Position numbers and translations under genes: made by a program. A DNA stretch of 64,000 nucleotides from Methylocystis sp. SC2. Its GTDB lineage: Bacteria > Pseudomonadota > Alphaproteobacteria > Rhizobiales > Beijerinckiaceae. This document shows positions 33,671 to 42,035 of this stretch, piece by piece; within the stretch, counting starts at the first letter, position 1; every line of letters begins with the position of its first letter. The stretch spans positions 1,954,501 to 2,018,500 of the forward strand of contig NC_018485.1 in assembly GCF_000304315.1 (NCBI RefSeq). The letters run 5' to 3'. The notes beneath the pieces are model-generated. The model did no database searches, was not told where the DNA came from, and worked only from the letters and a program-made list of their open reading frames with translations.

Positions 33671-35471
33671 CGCCCGCGGCCCGCAGCTGCATCATGCGCT
33701 GGATGATCGCCGGATTGATCCTTTGCATCATCACAGGATCGATCGCCCAAGGCGCCGGCGCGCTCATCGGAGCAAATCCGCCGATCATCGCTCCCGCGGG
33801 AGCCAGTCCCGCGCCGGCCGGCGCCGCTGCGCCCATCGGCTGAGTTGCGGCCAGACTGGGCACGCGCTCAAAATCCGGCGCGCCGACGCCTTCACGCGTA
33901 GAGTCGCCGAGATAGCGGACGCCGGACGAGGCCAACAGCGAGAAGAGCTGCGCAACGCGCTGCTCGTTGCGCGCCGACCGCGCGCCAGCCAAAAGCGGAT
34001 GATGCGCGAGAAGCAGCGCCGCCATGCCGGTGACGTGCGGCGTCGCCATCGAGGTGCCGTCCCAGGCCGCATAACCGCCGCCGGGCACGGTGGAGACGAT
34101 CGCCACGCCAGGCGCCGCGACAGTGATCTGCGGCCCAAAGCACGTAAACTTCGGCGAGAACATCGTCCCCGCGACAAGTTGCGGAACGACCGTCTGCGCG
34201 TGATAGCTGTCGGAAGGAAACTCGTCGAGTTTGCCCATCGCGGCGACCGTCAGCACCGTTGGCAGCATGCCGGGAAACTGCACCGGTCCGCTGGAGTTTC
34301 CGGCGGCGACGATGCAGGCGACGCCGCTCTGGCGCGCTTCGGCGATTTTCTGCGCAACGAGTTCGGAAGGATCGCCGCTGCCCAGGCTCATATTGACGAC
34401 GTCGAGCTGCCGTTCGATGCATTCGTCGAGCGCGTCGATGAGATCGCTGAAACGTCCGCCGGGAAACACTTTCAACGCGTGAACTTCCGCCTTCGGCGCA
34501 AAGCCGCGAATGCCGGCGACGCCCTCGGAGGCGGCCGTAATGATGCCGGCGCAATGCGTGCCATGGCCGATCTGATCGTTCGACCAGCTCGCCTTGTCGC
34601 CGCCATTGGTGAGATCGGCGCCGCGCGTCACATGGCGCAATTGCGGGTGCGCGCTGTCGCAGCCGGAATCGATGATGCCGATCTTGACGCCGGCGCCGGT
34701 GAATGAAGGATCAAGCCGGTCGAGCTTCATCAGGCGCTGACCCCAGCCGACCATCCCGCTTTGGGGGAAACCGTTGAAGCGTTCCGTCAGCGGGCGCAAC
34801 TGCACAGTGTTCACCGCGCCGGCCTGAAGCGCTGGCGCGCGGAGCATACGATCCCAGTGATCGGCGGCGGGTTTGACGTAAATCGCCTGGATGGTCTCGA
34901 TCGGGCCGCCGAAAACCGTCACGACGACTTCGCCGCGCTCATTGGTGACGCCTTGGCCGGGAAAGCCCTGACCATAGACATAGACGGTGGCCTTGGGCAG
35001 CGGCTTGCCGCCGGCGCCAACGACGCGCAGCAGCACGTCCACTCCGACGCCCGCCGCAATCGGCATGACTCCGTTGAAGTCGAAGGGTCGAAAATCGTCC
35101 GAGGCGCGAAGAAAGGCGTCGCGCTCCACGACGACGTTGGGCGGCGCTGACGCCTGCAGCGCTGCGCCGCGCGCAGGGTCCATCTCAGCGACGAGAATTT
35201 CCGGCGTCTGAGACGACGGTCCGCCGGCCGAAAAGGCGGTGAGCCCGCGCGGCTGAATCCGCCGCACGATCTTTACGTCGGGCAGCGCATTGGCGAGATC
35301 CATCGCAGAAGCGGGCGCGAATCCGGGGACGCGCCGCGAGGCGATCATAAAGCGCTCCGTCGGCGCAATCGCCATCGGCTCCACGCGCGTATCGGCGCCA
35401 TTGGGCGTCGGCGCCGCGGGACCGGAACTCTGACCATTCGGCGCAGGATTAGCAGTATCGGGACCAGCCAT
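33663..35471 (-). CDS. S8 (subtilisin-like) serine protease with propeptide-like and Ig-like domains
   Basis: 602 residues from ATG 35471 with AGGAG before it; the frame stays open upstream but overlaps the next gene. No signal peptide is evident. Residues about 38-125 form a propeptide/I9-like domain (RFMIASRR...EILVAEMDPARG...NVVVERDAFL). About 140-225 is a carboxypeptidase-regulatory-like beta domain (LPKATVYVYGQGFPG). The catalytic domain has Asp268 (IGIIDSGCD), His303 (GHGTHCAGI), oxyanion Asn392 (AAGNSSG) and Ser474 (DGTSMATPHV). The Ala/Pro/Met-rich tail ends INPAIIQRMMQLRAAGVI. It probably acts with the two upstream genes. Confidence 0.92.
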   Translation of the reverse strand: MAGPDTANPAPNGQSSGPAAPTPNGADTRVEPMAIAPTERFMIASRRVPGFAPASAMDLANALPDVKIVRRIQPRGLTAFSAGGPSSQTPEILVAEMDPARGAALQASAPPNVVVERDAFLRASDDFRPFDFNGVMPIAAGVGVDVLLRVVGAGGKPLPKATVYVYGQGFPGQGVTNERGEVVVTVFGGPIETIQAIYVKPAADHWDRMLRAPALQAGAVNTVQLRPLTERFNGFPQSGMVGWGQRLMKLDRLDPSFTGAGVKIGIIDSGCDSAHPQLRHVTRGADLTNGGDKASWSNDQIGHGTHCAGIITAASEGVAGIRGFAPKAEVHALKVFPGGRFSDLIDALDECIERQLDVVNMSLGSGDPSELVAQKIAEARQSGVACIVAAGNSSGPVQFPGMLPTVLTVAAMGKLDEFPSDSYHAQTVVPQLVAGTMFSPKFTCFGPQITVAAPGVAIVSTVPGGGYAAWDGTSMATPHVTGMAALLLAHHPLLAGARSARNEQRVAQLFSLLASSGVRYLGDSTREGVGAPDFERVPSLAATQPMGAAAPAGAGLAPAGAMIGGFAPMSAPAPWAIDPVMMQRINPAIIQRMMQLRAAGVI

Positions 35472-35533
35472 TTCGACTCTCCTAATAAATCGGGCCAGCC
35501 TGCGCATCGCGATGAAGCTTGCGGCGCCGGCGC

Positions 35534-35779
35534 TTAAAATGCTTTCAGCGGAGCGTTTGGTTCGATGATCAGGGTCGCGCCAAATTGTTCGCGCAATTGA
35601 CGTGCGCTCGCCGTCGGCAGAGCGACGACCAGCCTCGGTTGGCCGGCCTTGCCGGCGCGCTGAAGAATTGCGGCGCCGGGGACAGACCGCATCGCCTGTT
35701 CGAAAGCAGCTAAATCTCCTGCGCCCGCCGCATTCCGCGGCGCCACCAGAAATTGATCGATGCCGTTCGTTGCGCTCAT
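35534..35779 (-). CDS. Free-standing protease-propeptide-like protein
   Basis: 81 residues from ATG 35779. The sequence GIDQFLVAPRNAAGAGD, then FEQAMRSVPGAAILQRAG, then PRLVVALPTASARQLREQFG and LIIEPNAPLKAF follows the same order of strands and helices as residues 35-125 of the adjacent subtilase (RFMIASRR, ALPDVKIVRR, PEILVAEMDPARGAALQA, NVVVERDAFL). I infer a homologue of that propeptide, acting as an intermolecular chaperone or inhibitor of the protease. It lies 62 nt upstream of the protease on the same strand. The relation is read by eye. Confidence 0.65.
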   Translation of the reverse strand: MSATNGIDQFLVAPRNAAGAGDLAAFEQAMRSVPGAAILQRAGKAGQPRLVVALPTASARQLREQFGATLIIEPNAPLKAF

Positions 35780-35883
35780 GGTGTCGCGATCCTGATCTCT
35801 TGAGGGCTCCCGGGCCGATGAGTCGGCCCGGAAGCGGCAGCAGATCATCCTTCATGCGTCGCGTCGATTGCGCCGCTCAGACC

Positions 35884-36987
35884 TCAGCCGTACATCGGCG
35901 CCTGCATCTGCGGCGCGTAGTAGACGGGCTGCGGCGCGGCGTCGAACGGCAGGAAGCGCTGAGCGAGACCGCCCACCGTGTTGCCGATCGTCTGGCCGAG
36001 GCCGGCGTTGCCGAAGCGGCCGCCGATCCAGCCGCCGACGGGTCCGCCGATGGCGCCGAGCGCGTCGCCGACGATCCCCTGCGGGGCGAAGCCAGGGGCG
36101 GCCGTCTGCGGGACGTAATAGATCCCGGCGTAGCCCTGCGGGCCGGCGTCGAACGGCAGGAACCGCTGGGCGAGACCGCCCACCGTGTTGCCGATCGTCT
36201 GGCCGAGGCCGGCGTTGCCGAAGCGGCCGCCGATCCAGCCGCCGACGGGCCCGCCGATCGCGCCGAGCGCGTCGCCGACGATCCCCTGCGGGGCGAATCC
36301 AGGCGCGGCCGACTGCGGGACGTAATAGGTCCCGGCGTAGCCCTGCGGGCCGGCGTCGAACGGCAGGAACCGCTGAGCGAGACCGCCCACCGTATTGCCG
36401 ATCGTCTGGCCGAGGCCGGCGTTGCCGAAGCGACCGCCAATCCAGCCGCCGACGGGTCCGCCGATGGCGCCGAGCGCGTCGCCGACGATTCCCTGCGGGG
36501 CGAATCCAGGCGCCGCCGTCTGCGGGACGTAATAGGTTCCGGCGTAGCCCTGCGGGCCGGCGTCGAACGGCAGGAAGCGCTGAGCGAGACCGCCCACCGC
36601 GCCGCCGATCGTCTGGCCGAGACCGGCGTTGCCGAAGCGGCCGCCGATGAAGCCGCCGAGCGGCGCCCCGAGCGCGCCGAGCGCGTCGCCGACGATCCCC
36701 TGCGGGGCGAATCCAGGCGCCGCCGTCTGCGGGACGTAATAGGTCCCGGCGTACGCCTGCGGACCGGCGTCGAACGGCAGCAAGCCGCCGAGCACGCCTC
36801 CCGCGACGCTGCCGATCTGCCGACCGAGATTCTGATTGCCCAGGGCGCGGCCGAGCGCGCCGCCGCCCAATCCGCCCAGCGCGCTGCCGAGCGCGCCGCC
36901 GATGAAGCCTTGCGGCGCAAACATCTGATCGGCGACCATGCCCATCGGCGCGACCGACGGCGTTGCTCCGTTGTAAGCCATTTGCAT
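35884..36987 (-). CDS. Glycine-zipper tandem-repeat protein
   Basis: 367 residues from ATG 36987, with GGGAGG upstream. After an N-terminal variant unit (GALGSALGGLGGGALGRALG) come near-identical 69-residue units: FLPFDAGPQGYAGTYYVPQ, TAAPGFAPQGIVGDALGAIG, GPVGGWIGGRFGNAGLGQTI, GNTVGGLAQR. The chain ends with a truncated unit QAPMYG. Glycine-zipper stretches favour membrane insertion or packed helices, while FAPQG and YYVPQ segments look like linkers or processing sites. No signal peptide is apparent. It is the first gene of a set with a propeptide-like protein and a subtilase, suggesting a protease-processed or self-assembling product. Function unknown. Confidence 0.8.
   Translation of the reverse strand: MQMAYNGATPSVAPMGMVADQMFAPQGFIGGALGSALGGLGGGALGRALGNQNLGRQIGSVAGGVLGGLLPFDAGPQAYAGTYYVPQTAAPGFAPQGIVGDALGALGAPLGGFIGGRFGNAGLGQTIGGAVGGLAQRFLPFDAGPQGYAGTYYVPQTAAPGFAPQGIVGDALGAIGGPVGGWIGGRFGNAGLGQTIGNTVGGLAQRFLPFDAGPQGYAGTYYVPQSAAPGFAPQGIVGDALGAIGGPVGGWIGGRFGNAGLGQTIGNTVGGLAQRFLPFDAGPQGYAGIYYVPQTAAPGFAPQGIVGDALGAIGGPVGGWIGGRFGNAGLGQTIGNTVGGLAQRFLPFDAAPQPVYYAPQMQAPMYG
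35941..36975. repeat. Five-unit tandem repeat with exact 207-bp period
   Basis: The landmark GTCGAACGGCAGGAA or its GTCGAACGGCAG variant recurs at 35941, 36148, 36355, 36562 and 36769, each exactly 207 bp apart. The central copies are nearly identical at the DNA level; the copy nearest the start codon has diverged most. Identity at DNA level implies recent duplication or gene conversion. Confidence 0.9.
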
Positions 36988-37392
36988 ATCTGATCCTCCC
37001 AAAGGGTCAAAGGAATCTGCGCCGCTCAAACGCGTGTCGCATCTGCTCATCGACGCAGAACAAACGATAAGTCCTTTGGGAAGCCCGATATATGTATCGT
37101 TGGGCACAGTTGAGGATACATGCGCAGCGAACGCCTAGCGCCCAACGACGACGCGCGGCGTCATCGAACAAGCGCCCCGATTTTGCAGATTGCGGCTCGC
37201 GACATGCGGGCCGGCGGCGTGCGCTCGAGACGCGCTGCTTGGCGTGAATTCTTCCGATCCCAACGCATCGCCCTGCGCTGCTGGGCGTCACCGCTTTTAT
37301 GGCGTCCTCGCATCAACGCGCGGGCCGTCATCCGCGGCGCCGCTGGATGGATGAACGCGGAGGTTCGCCGGAACGATAGCTGCGGGGGTCGG
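36988..37392. other. Leader and spacer between the repeat-protein gene and phyR
   Basis: 405 bp. It contains the inverted repeat described at 36995-37081. Beyond that I see no gene, tRNA or clear terminator; open frames here are short and lack ribosome sites. Confidence 0.5.
36995..37081 (-). promoter_or_regulatory. Inverted repeat masking the ribosome site of the repeat-protein gene
   Basis: In the transcript, TCCCAAAGG (from 37081 to 37073) can pair perfectly with CCTTTGGGA (from 37005 to 36997). The 3' arm overlaps the Shine-Dalgarno GGGAGG that precedes ATG 36987. The loop is about 67 nt. This arrangement suggests translational gating of the repeat protein. Confidence 0.45.
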
Positions 37393-38181
37393 CTAAGCCG
37401 CGCGAGACGCCTTGCGCTCGAAGAACAGCGCCTGGCTGATCGTCGCCTTGACCGTATCGACCTTGTAGGGCTTGCTGATGAGAAACGCCGGCTCGGGCCG
37501 CTCGCCGGTCAGCAGTCGTTCGGGAAATGCAGTAATGAAAATCACCGGGGCGTCGAAACTTTCGAGCATTTCATTGACGGCGTTCAGACCGGAACTGCCG
37601 TCGGCCAGCTGAATGTCGGCGAGAATCAGCCCCGGCCGCTTGCGCGCCGCGAGATCCACCGCCTCCTGATGGGTGCGGGCGACGCCAATGATACGGTGGC
37701 CCAGATCGCGCGCGATGAACTCGATGTCCTGCGCGATGAGCGATTCATCCTCGATGATGAGCACGTCCGTCGCGACGCGTTCGGCGATTTCCCGGCCGGC
37801 CTCCGTCACGAGCGCTTCGACCTCTTCTTCGGTCGCGCCCAATATGGCGGCGGCGTCAGCTACCGAAAACCCTTCGACCGTGCGCAGCAAAAAAGCCTGT
37901 CGCGATCGCGGCGTCAGTAAGCTGATATTCCGCTGTGCCGCGGAGATCTCGTCATCGGGCGCAGCTTCGGTGTTCAGCCGAATCGACGACCACGACGTCA
38001 TGAAGAGGTGGTAAAGCCCGACCTTGGGCGACATGTTCGGTGGAAACGCATCCGGATCGACCACCAGCGCCTCGAGCGTGGCGACGACGTAAGCGTCGCC
38101 GCTCTTTTGCGAGCCGCAGAGCGCCCTCGCAAAGCGGCGGAGGTAAGGCAGATGCACCGCTATTTCCCGGGAGAGGTTCAT
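37393..38181 (-). CDS. phyR: General stress response anti-anti-sigma regulator PhyR
   Basis: 262 residues. The N-terminal half (1-135) is sigma-like: YLRRFARALCGSQKSGDAYV for region 2 and LLTPRSRQAFLLRTVEGFSV for region 4. The C-terminal receiver (about 138-258) has Glu144-Asp145, phospho-acceptor Asp189 in LILADIQLAD, and a Lys in FLISKPYK. When phosphorylated, PhyR binds NepR through its sigma-like half and frees EcfG. It diverges from nepR-ecfG across a spacer with a palindromic EcfG-type promoter. Confidence 0.97.
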   Translation of the reverse strand: MNLSREIAVHLPYLRRFARALCGSQKSGDAYVVATLEALVVDPDAFPPNMSPKVGLYHLFMTSWSSIRLNTEAAPDDEISAAQRNISLLTPRSRQAFLLRTVEGFSVADAAAILGATEEEVEALVTEAGREIAERVATDVLIIEDESLIAQDIEFIARDLGHRIIGVARTHQEAVDLAARKRPGLILADIQLADGSSGLNAVNEMLESFDAPVIFITAFPERLLTGERPEPAFLISKPYKVDTVKATISQALFFERKASRAA

Positions 38182-38261
38182 GTCTTCATCCTATGGCGCC
38201 GAATGCCCAAGTCAATTCACGCGCCGGTTGTTATGTCGCAATGTTCCTCGCTTGCAATTGC

Positions 38262-38288
38262 GGAACAATTAGTGTTCTTACGCGTTCC
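38262..38288 (+). promoter_or_regulatory. EcfG-type promoter, palindromic and possibly bidirectional
   Basis: On the plus strand GGAAC (38262-38266), a 16-bp spacer and CGTT (38283-38286) match the GSR sigma-factor promoter and point at nepR, 71 bp downstream. On the minus strand the same block reads GGAAC (38288-38284), 16 bp and TGTT (38267-38264), pointing at phyR. One element could thus drive both with positive feedback. Only the plus orientation matches perfectly. Confidence 0.75.
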
Positions 38289-38358
38289 AACAAGGGAGGT
38301 CGTCGCTCGGCCGCCCCGGGTAGAGGCGGCCAGTCTCGGGGCGAACTCGGGGTCGAGA

Positions 38359-38637
38359 ATGAGCCAACGCGAAAATCCTCACGACAACGATGGCCCCTCC
38401 CGCGACGCCGAACCAAACTTGAACAATAAGGCTGGAGGTCGGGAGGAGCCGGATGCTGACGGCTGCCAGGATGCGGACGGCTGCCAAGCGGACGGCGCCG
38501 CGCTAGACCCAAAGGTTCAAGCTCAGCTCGGGCGCGTTTTTCGCGCCTATTGCGACGATCTGATCCACCAACCCATCCCGGATAAGTTCACTGTGCTGCT
38601 GGCCAAGCTGGAAGCCAAACAGCGCGAAAAGAAATGA
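38359..38637 (+). CDS. nepR: Anti-sigma factor NepR
   Basis: 92 residues from ATG 38359. The acidic N-terminal half (with a duplicated DADGCQ) is followed by the conserved two-helix core LDPKVQAQLGRVFRAYCDDL and IHQPIPDKFTVLLAKLEAK. NepR binds EcfG and is sequestered by phosphorylated PhyR. The end overlaps the ecfG start by four bases (ATGA), giving fixed stoichiometry. Confidence 0.93.
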   Translation: MSQRENPHDNDGPSRDAEPNLNNKAGGREEPDADGCQDADGCQADGAALDPKVQAQLGRVFRAYCDDLIHQPIPDKFTVLLAKLEAKQREKK

Positions 38638-39188
38638 GCGACGAGGCCTTCGGAGATCAGATGGTGGCGCAGATGCCCTATCTGCGGGCCTTCGCAATTT
38701 CGCTGTGCGGATCTCATAGCCTCGCCGACGACCTGGTTCAGGACACTCTGGTCAAGGCCTGGTCGCACGCCGACTCCTTTCAGCCAAACACCAATCTGCG
38801 CGCCTGGCTCGTGACCATTCTGCGCAACACCTATTTTTCCAGCTATCGGAAACGCTCGCGCGAAGTGCAGGACAGCGACAATCTTCTGGCCCAGCAGATC
38901 CCTGTGAAAGGCGGTCAGGAGTCGGCCCTCACGCTTACGGACGTTCAGGCGGCTCTGGATAAACTCGCCCCCGAACACAAGGAGATTCTGTTGCTGATCG
39001 GGATCACCGAACTCTCCTACGATGAAGCGGCGGAGATTTGCGGCGTCGCCATCGGCACGGTCAAAAGCCGGTTGAACCGTGCGCGCGCCAAGCTTGCCGA
39101 GCATCTGGGCCTGCTCACGCCAAGCGACATTGACACCGATCCCACTGTATCGGATCTCGCAGCGCGCCGACCCTCCCGCGCGGTTTGA
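38634..39188 (+). CDS. ecfG: ECF sigma factor EcfG (general stress response)
   Basis: 184 residues with region 2 (QMPYLRAFAISLCGSHSLAD, DLVQDTLVKAWSHAD, LRAWLVTILRNTYF) and region 4 (LAPEHKEILLLIGITELSYD, EAAEICGVAIGTVKSRLNRA). This is the ECF15/EcfG group by context and sequence. It directs RNA polymerase to GGAAC-N16-17-CGTT promoters, one of which precedes its own operon. Confidence 0.96.
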   Translation: MSDEAFGDQMVAQMPYLRAFAISLCGSHSLADDLVQDTLVKAWSHADSFQPNTNLRAWLVTILRNTYFSSYRKRSREVQDSDNLLAQQIPVKGGQESALTLTDVQAALDKLAPEHKEILLLIGITELSYDEAAEICGVAIGTVKSRLNRARAKLAEHLGLLTPSDIDTDPTVSDLAARRPSRAV

Positions 39189-39277
39189 CAGGCCAAGACT
39201 TCACGTGGGATGCGCGAGCCAAAATTCGCGCTATCTGACGATACGCCCCTGCAGGGTCGGGAGAATTTGGCAGCGTG

Positions 39278-40714
39278 ATGACGCACGGCCGTGACGGTCA
39301 CTCAACCCGGCGGTCGCCGCCCGTGTCGGCGACGGCCAATGCGGACGCGCGGGCGCGGGGCGCCGCCGCCCTGCGGGCTGCGCTGGCGCTCGTGCTGGCG
39401 ACGACCTCCGCCGCCCGCGCTGCGGAGGGCGCGGCGACCACGGCAGAGGTCTGGCGTCTGGTCGTCGGCGCGCTCGCCGTCGCGCTGGCGATGACGCTTG
39501 CGGTGATTTTCTGGCTGGTGAGACAGCGCCGGGCGGCGCAACGGGCGCAACATGAACTGGCCGAATTGACTCTGGCCGTGGAAGCGCGCGGCGCCTCGCA
39601 TTGGAGCGACACCGGAGTTCCTGAGGTCGATGCGATCGCGCATAGCATTCAGGACATGGACGAGCGCCTGCGCGAAAAGCGCAAGAGACTGTCCGAGCTC
39701 AACGATTTGCTGATGAAAAGCTCGACGATCGTCAGCCGCGCCGGGGCGAATCTGCAACTGCGCGCGCTGCTTGACGCCGTACCGGTCGGAATCATCATCG
39801 CCGAAGCGCCAAGCGGACGAATCGTCGAGGGCAATCACATCATCGAAACGATTCTGCGTCGCCCTGTTCGCTACTCGGAAAGCACCCAAGCCTATTCCGA
39901 ATGGAACGCCATTCATCAGGACGGCCAACCGGTCGCGAATGAGCAATATCCGCTCGCGCGCGCCCTTGCCGGGGAGAACCATCCGCAGCTCGAGTGCAAG
40001 ATCGAGCGCGGCGACGGCGCCTACATCTGGGTTAACATCGTCGGCGCGCCGATCCGCGACGACAAGGGCGCCGTGATCGGCGCGATCGTCGCCATCACCG
40101 ACGTCGACGACATCAAGAATACGGAGATGCACAATCAGATGATGAATCGCGAGCTGCATCACCGGGTGAACAATTCACTGGCGATGATCCAGGGAATCGC
40201 CAATATTACGGCGCGCACGGCGCAGGACTTTTCGAGCTTTCAGCAAGGCTTTTCTCACCGCGTGCAATGTCTGAGCCGCATCTCCACGCTGCTCGTGCAG
40301 ACCTCCTGGGAACGAACGCCGCTCACCGACCTGCTCACGATCGCGCTGTCTTGCGGCAGCCACGACTACGCCGACCGCATCTCGCTGTCGGGCGAAGATG
40401 TGGAATTGCGCTCAGCGGTCGCCTCCGCCTTGGGTCTGACGATCAACGAACTGCTCGCCAACGCCGAGCAGCACGGCGCGCTGTCCGATGACGACGGCCG
40501 AATCGCGATCAGCTGGCGGATCGATCGTGACGAGGATCGTCCACGTCTCATCTTGAATTGGACAGAAATGGGGGGGCCGAAGGTCGAAAGCCCGGAGCAA
40601 ACGGGAGTCGGGCATTTTCTGATCACCAATGTGCTCGCGCGCCAGATGGGCGGCGACGTCAGGCTCTCGTATCGCGCCGAAGGCCTGCAGGCCGAATTAT
40701 CCGCCGAAATTTAA
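39278..40714 (+). CDS. HWE/HisKA_2-family sensor histidine kinase (PhyK-like)
   Basis: 478 residues from ATG 39278 (GTG three bases earlier also possible). One or two N-terminal membrane segments, including VVGALAVALAMTLAVIFWLV, a coiled segment LREKRKRLSELNDLLMKSS, a PAS domain (about 160-285, LLDAVPVGIIIAEAPSGRIV), then HisKA_2 with the phospho-His in NRELHHRVNNSLAMIQGIAN and an HATPase with GLTINELLANAEQHGA. Cognate kinases of PhyR are of this class, and the gene lies 89 nt after ecfG, so PhyR is the likely partner. The signal is unknown. Confidence 0.9.
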   Translation: MTHGRDGHSTRRSPPVSATANADARARGAAALRAALALVLATTSAARAAEGAATTAEVWRLVVGALAVALAMTLAVIFWLVRQRRAAQRAQHELAELTLAVEARGASHWSDTGVPEVDAIAHSIQDMDERLREKRKRLSELNDLLMKSSTIVSRAGANLQLRALLDAVPVGIIIAEAPSGRIVEGNHIIETILRRPVRYSESTQAYSEWNAIHQDGQPVANEQYPLARALAGENHPQLECKIERGDGAYIWVNIVGAPIRDDKGAVIGAIVAITDVDDIKNTEMHNQMMNRELHHRVNNSLAMIQGIANITARTAQDFSSFQQGFSHRVQCLSRISTLLVQTSWERTPLTDLLTIALSCGSHDYADRISLSGEDVELRSAVASALGLTINELLANAEQHGALSDDDGRIAISWRIDRDEDRPRLILNWTEMGGPKVESPEQTGVGHFLITNVLARQMGGDVRLSYRAEGLQAELSAEI

Positions 40715-40735
40715 GGATAGTCCGCGGCGCGTTCG

Positions 40736-42031
40736 TCATGCGGCTTGCTGCGGCGTCACCCGCAGGGCGGTGACGCGATTCCTGATCTTGCGCATCACTT
40801 CGAAACGGAAGCCGTGATAGGTGAACACCTGTCCCGCTTCCGGAATCGCCCCCGCCTCGTGGATCACGAGTCCCGCGATCGTCGTCGCTTCCTCATCAGG
40901 CAGATCCCACGCCATGACGCGATTGAGATCGCGCACCGGCACGGCGCCGTCGACCAGCACCGACCCGTCAGGCTGCGGGCGCACGCCCTGCACCGCGAGA
41001 TCATGTTCATCGCGTATATCGCCGACGATCTCTTCGAGAATGTCTTCAAGCGTGACGAGTCCCATCACCTCGCCATACTCGTCGACGACCAAGGCGAAAT
41101 GCGTCTTGCGCTTGAGGAAGGCTTCGAGCTGATCCTCGAGCGTCGTCGCCTCCGGCACGAACCACGGGGCGAACATCACCACGTCGACATCGATTTTGGA
41201 GGCGTCGCCGCCTGCGGCGTTCAGCGCCCGCAGCATATCCTTCGAGTGAAGGACCCCGACGAAATTATCCGGTCGCTCGCGCCAGAGCGGCATGCGGGTG
41301 AAGGGCGACGACAGCACCTCGCGCACAATCTGGTCCGGCGGCAGATCCGCGTCAATCGTGTGCATTTTGGTGCGGTGGATCATGACGTCCGAAACATGCA
41401 GCACCTGCAAATCGAGGACGCCGCCGAACATGTCGCGCGCGGCGCGCTCGACATTGCCCTCGTCATGCAGAATATCGACGGCGCTCTTGAGTTCGTCATA
41501 GGGCGAGCGAACCGTTCGGCCATGGCCGACCTCGACGCCCGCCAGCGCGAGCACGGTGCGCACGATATATTCGACGCCCGCGAGGAGCGGCCCGACGACG
41601 CGCACGAAGGGCGCAATAAACTTCGCGACGCGCAGCGACGTTTCGTCGGGGTGGTTGATCGCCAGCGTTTTCGGCAGAACCTCGGCGAAGACGAGCAGCA
41701 GCACGGTCATGATGACGGTCGCATACACCGCCCCATTGTCGCCCGCGACGACGACCAGCACGCTCGTGGTGAAAGCGGAGCCGCCAATATTGACGAGGGT
41801 GCCGCCAAGCAACAGCGCGGCGATCATGCGGTTGCGCTGGCGCAGCAGCCGATTGACGGCGGCGGCGCGCTTGTCGCCCTCTTTTTCCAGCGAGTGCATC
41901 CTTGCGTGCGACGCGGCGGTCAGCGCCGTCTCCGATCCGGCAAAGACCGCGGACAGGAACACGCAAACGATGACGATGCCGACCGCAGTCCATATATCGA
42001 CCTGCGGCGCGCCGGATTCGAGCCCATGCAT
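40736..42031 (-). CDS. CNNM/CorC-type (hemolysin-family) membrane protein
   Basis: 431 residues. The N-terminal CNNM domain has membrane helices (VGIVIVCVFLSAVFAGSETA, MIAALLLGGTLVNIGGSAFT, VIMTVLLLVFAEVLPKTLAI). Two CBS domains (about 210-340) include MIHRTKMHTIDADLPPDQIV and FALVVDEYGEVMGLVTLEDI, then a CorC_HlyC domain to the C-terminus. Such proteins are implicated in Mg2+/Co2+ efflux or ion homeostasis at the inner membrane. It overlaps no neighbour but follows the fused aroKB gene by 4 nt, so the two are probably co-transcribed. Confidence 0.92.
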   Translation of the reverse strand: MHGLESGAPQVDIWTAVGIVIVCVFLSAVFAGSETALTAASHARMHSLEKEGDKRAAAVNRLLRQRNRMIAALLLGGTLVNIGGSAFTTSVLVVVAGDNGAVYATVIMTVLLLVFAEVLPKTLAINHPDETSLRVAKFIAPFVRVVGPLLAGVEYIVRTVLALAGVEVGHGRTVRSPYDELKSAVDILHDEGNVERAARDMFGGVLDLQVLHVSDVMIHRTKMHTIDADLPPDQIVREVLSSPFTRMPLWRERPDNFVGVLHSKDMLRALNAAGGDASKIDVDVVMFAPWFVPEATTLEDQLEAFLKRKTHFALVVDEYGEVMGLVTLEDILEEIVGDIRDEHDLAVQGVRPQPDGSVLVDGAVPVRDLNRVMAWDLPDEEATTIAGLVIHEAGAIPEAGQVFTYHGFRFEVMRKIRNRVTALRVTPQQAA

Positions 42032-42035
42032 GGCG

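Noticed and set aside
35941..36975. Possible CRISPR or satellite DNA
   Set aside because: The 207-bp units are in frame, encode protein and lack unique spacers.
35602..36993. 463-codon plus-strand frame over the 207-bp repeats
   Set aside because: Repeats give open frames on both strands. Only the minus frame has a strong ribosome site and gene partners on the same strand.
38182..38261. Second EcfG promoter using GTTCC at 38243-38247 toward phyR
   Set aside because: On the minus strand the position 16-17 bp downstream of GGAAC reads CGGC or GGCG, not CGTT.
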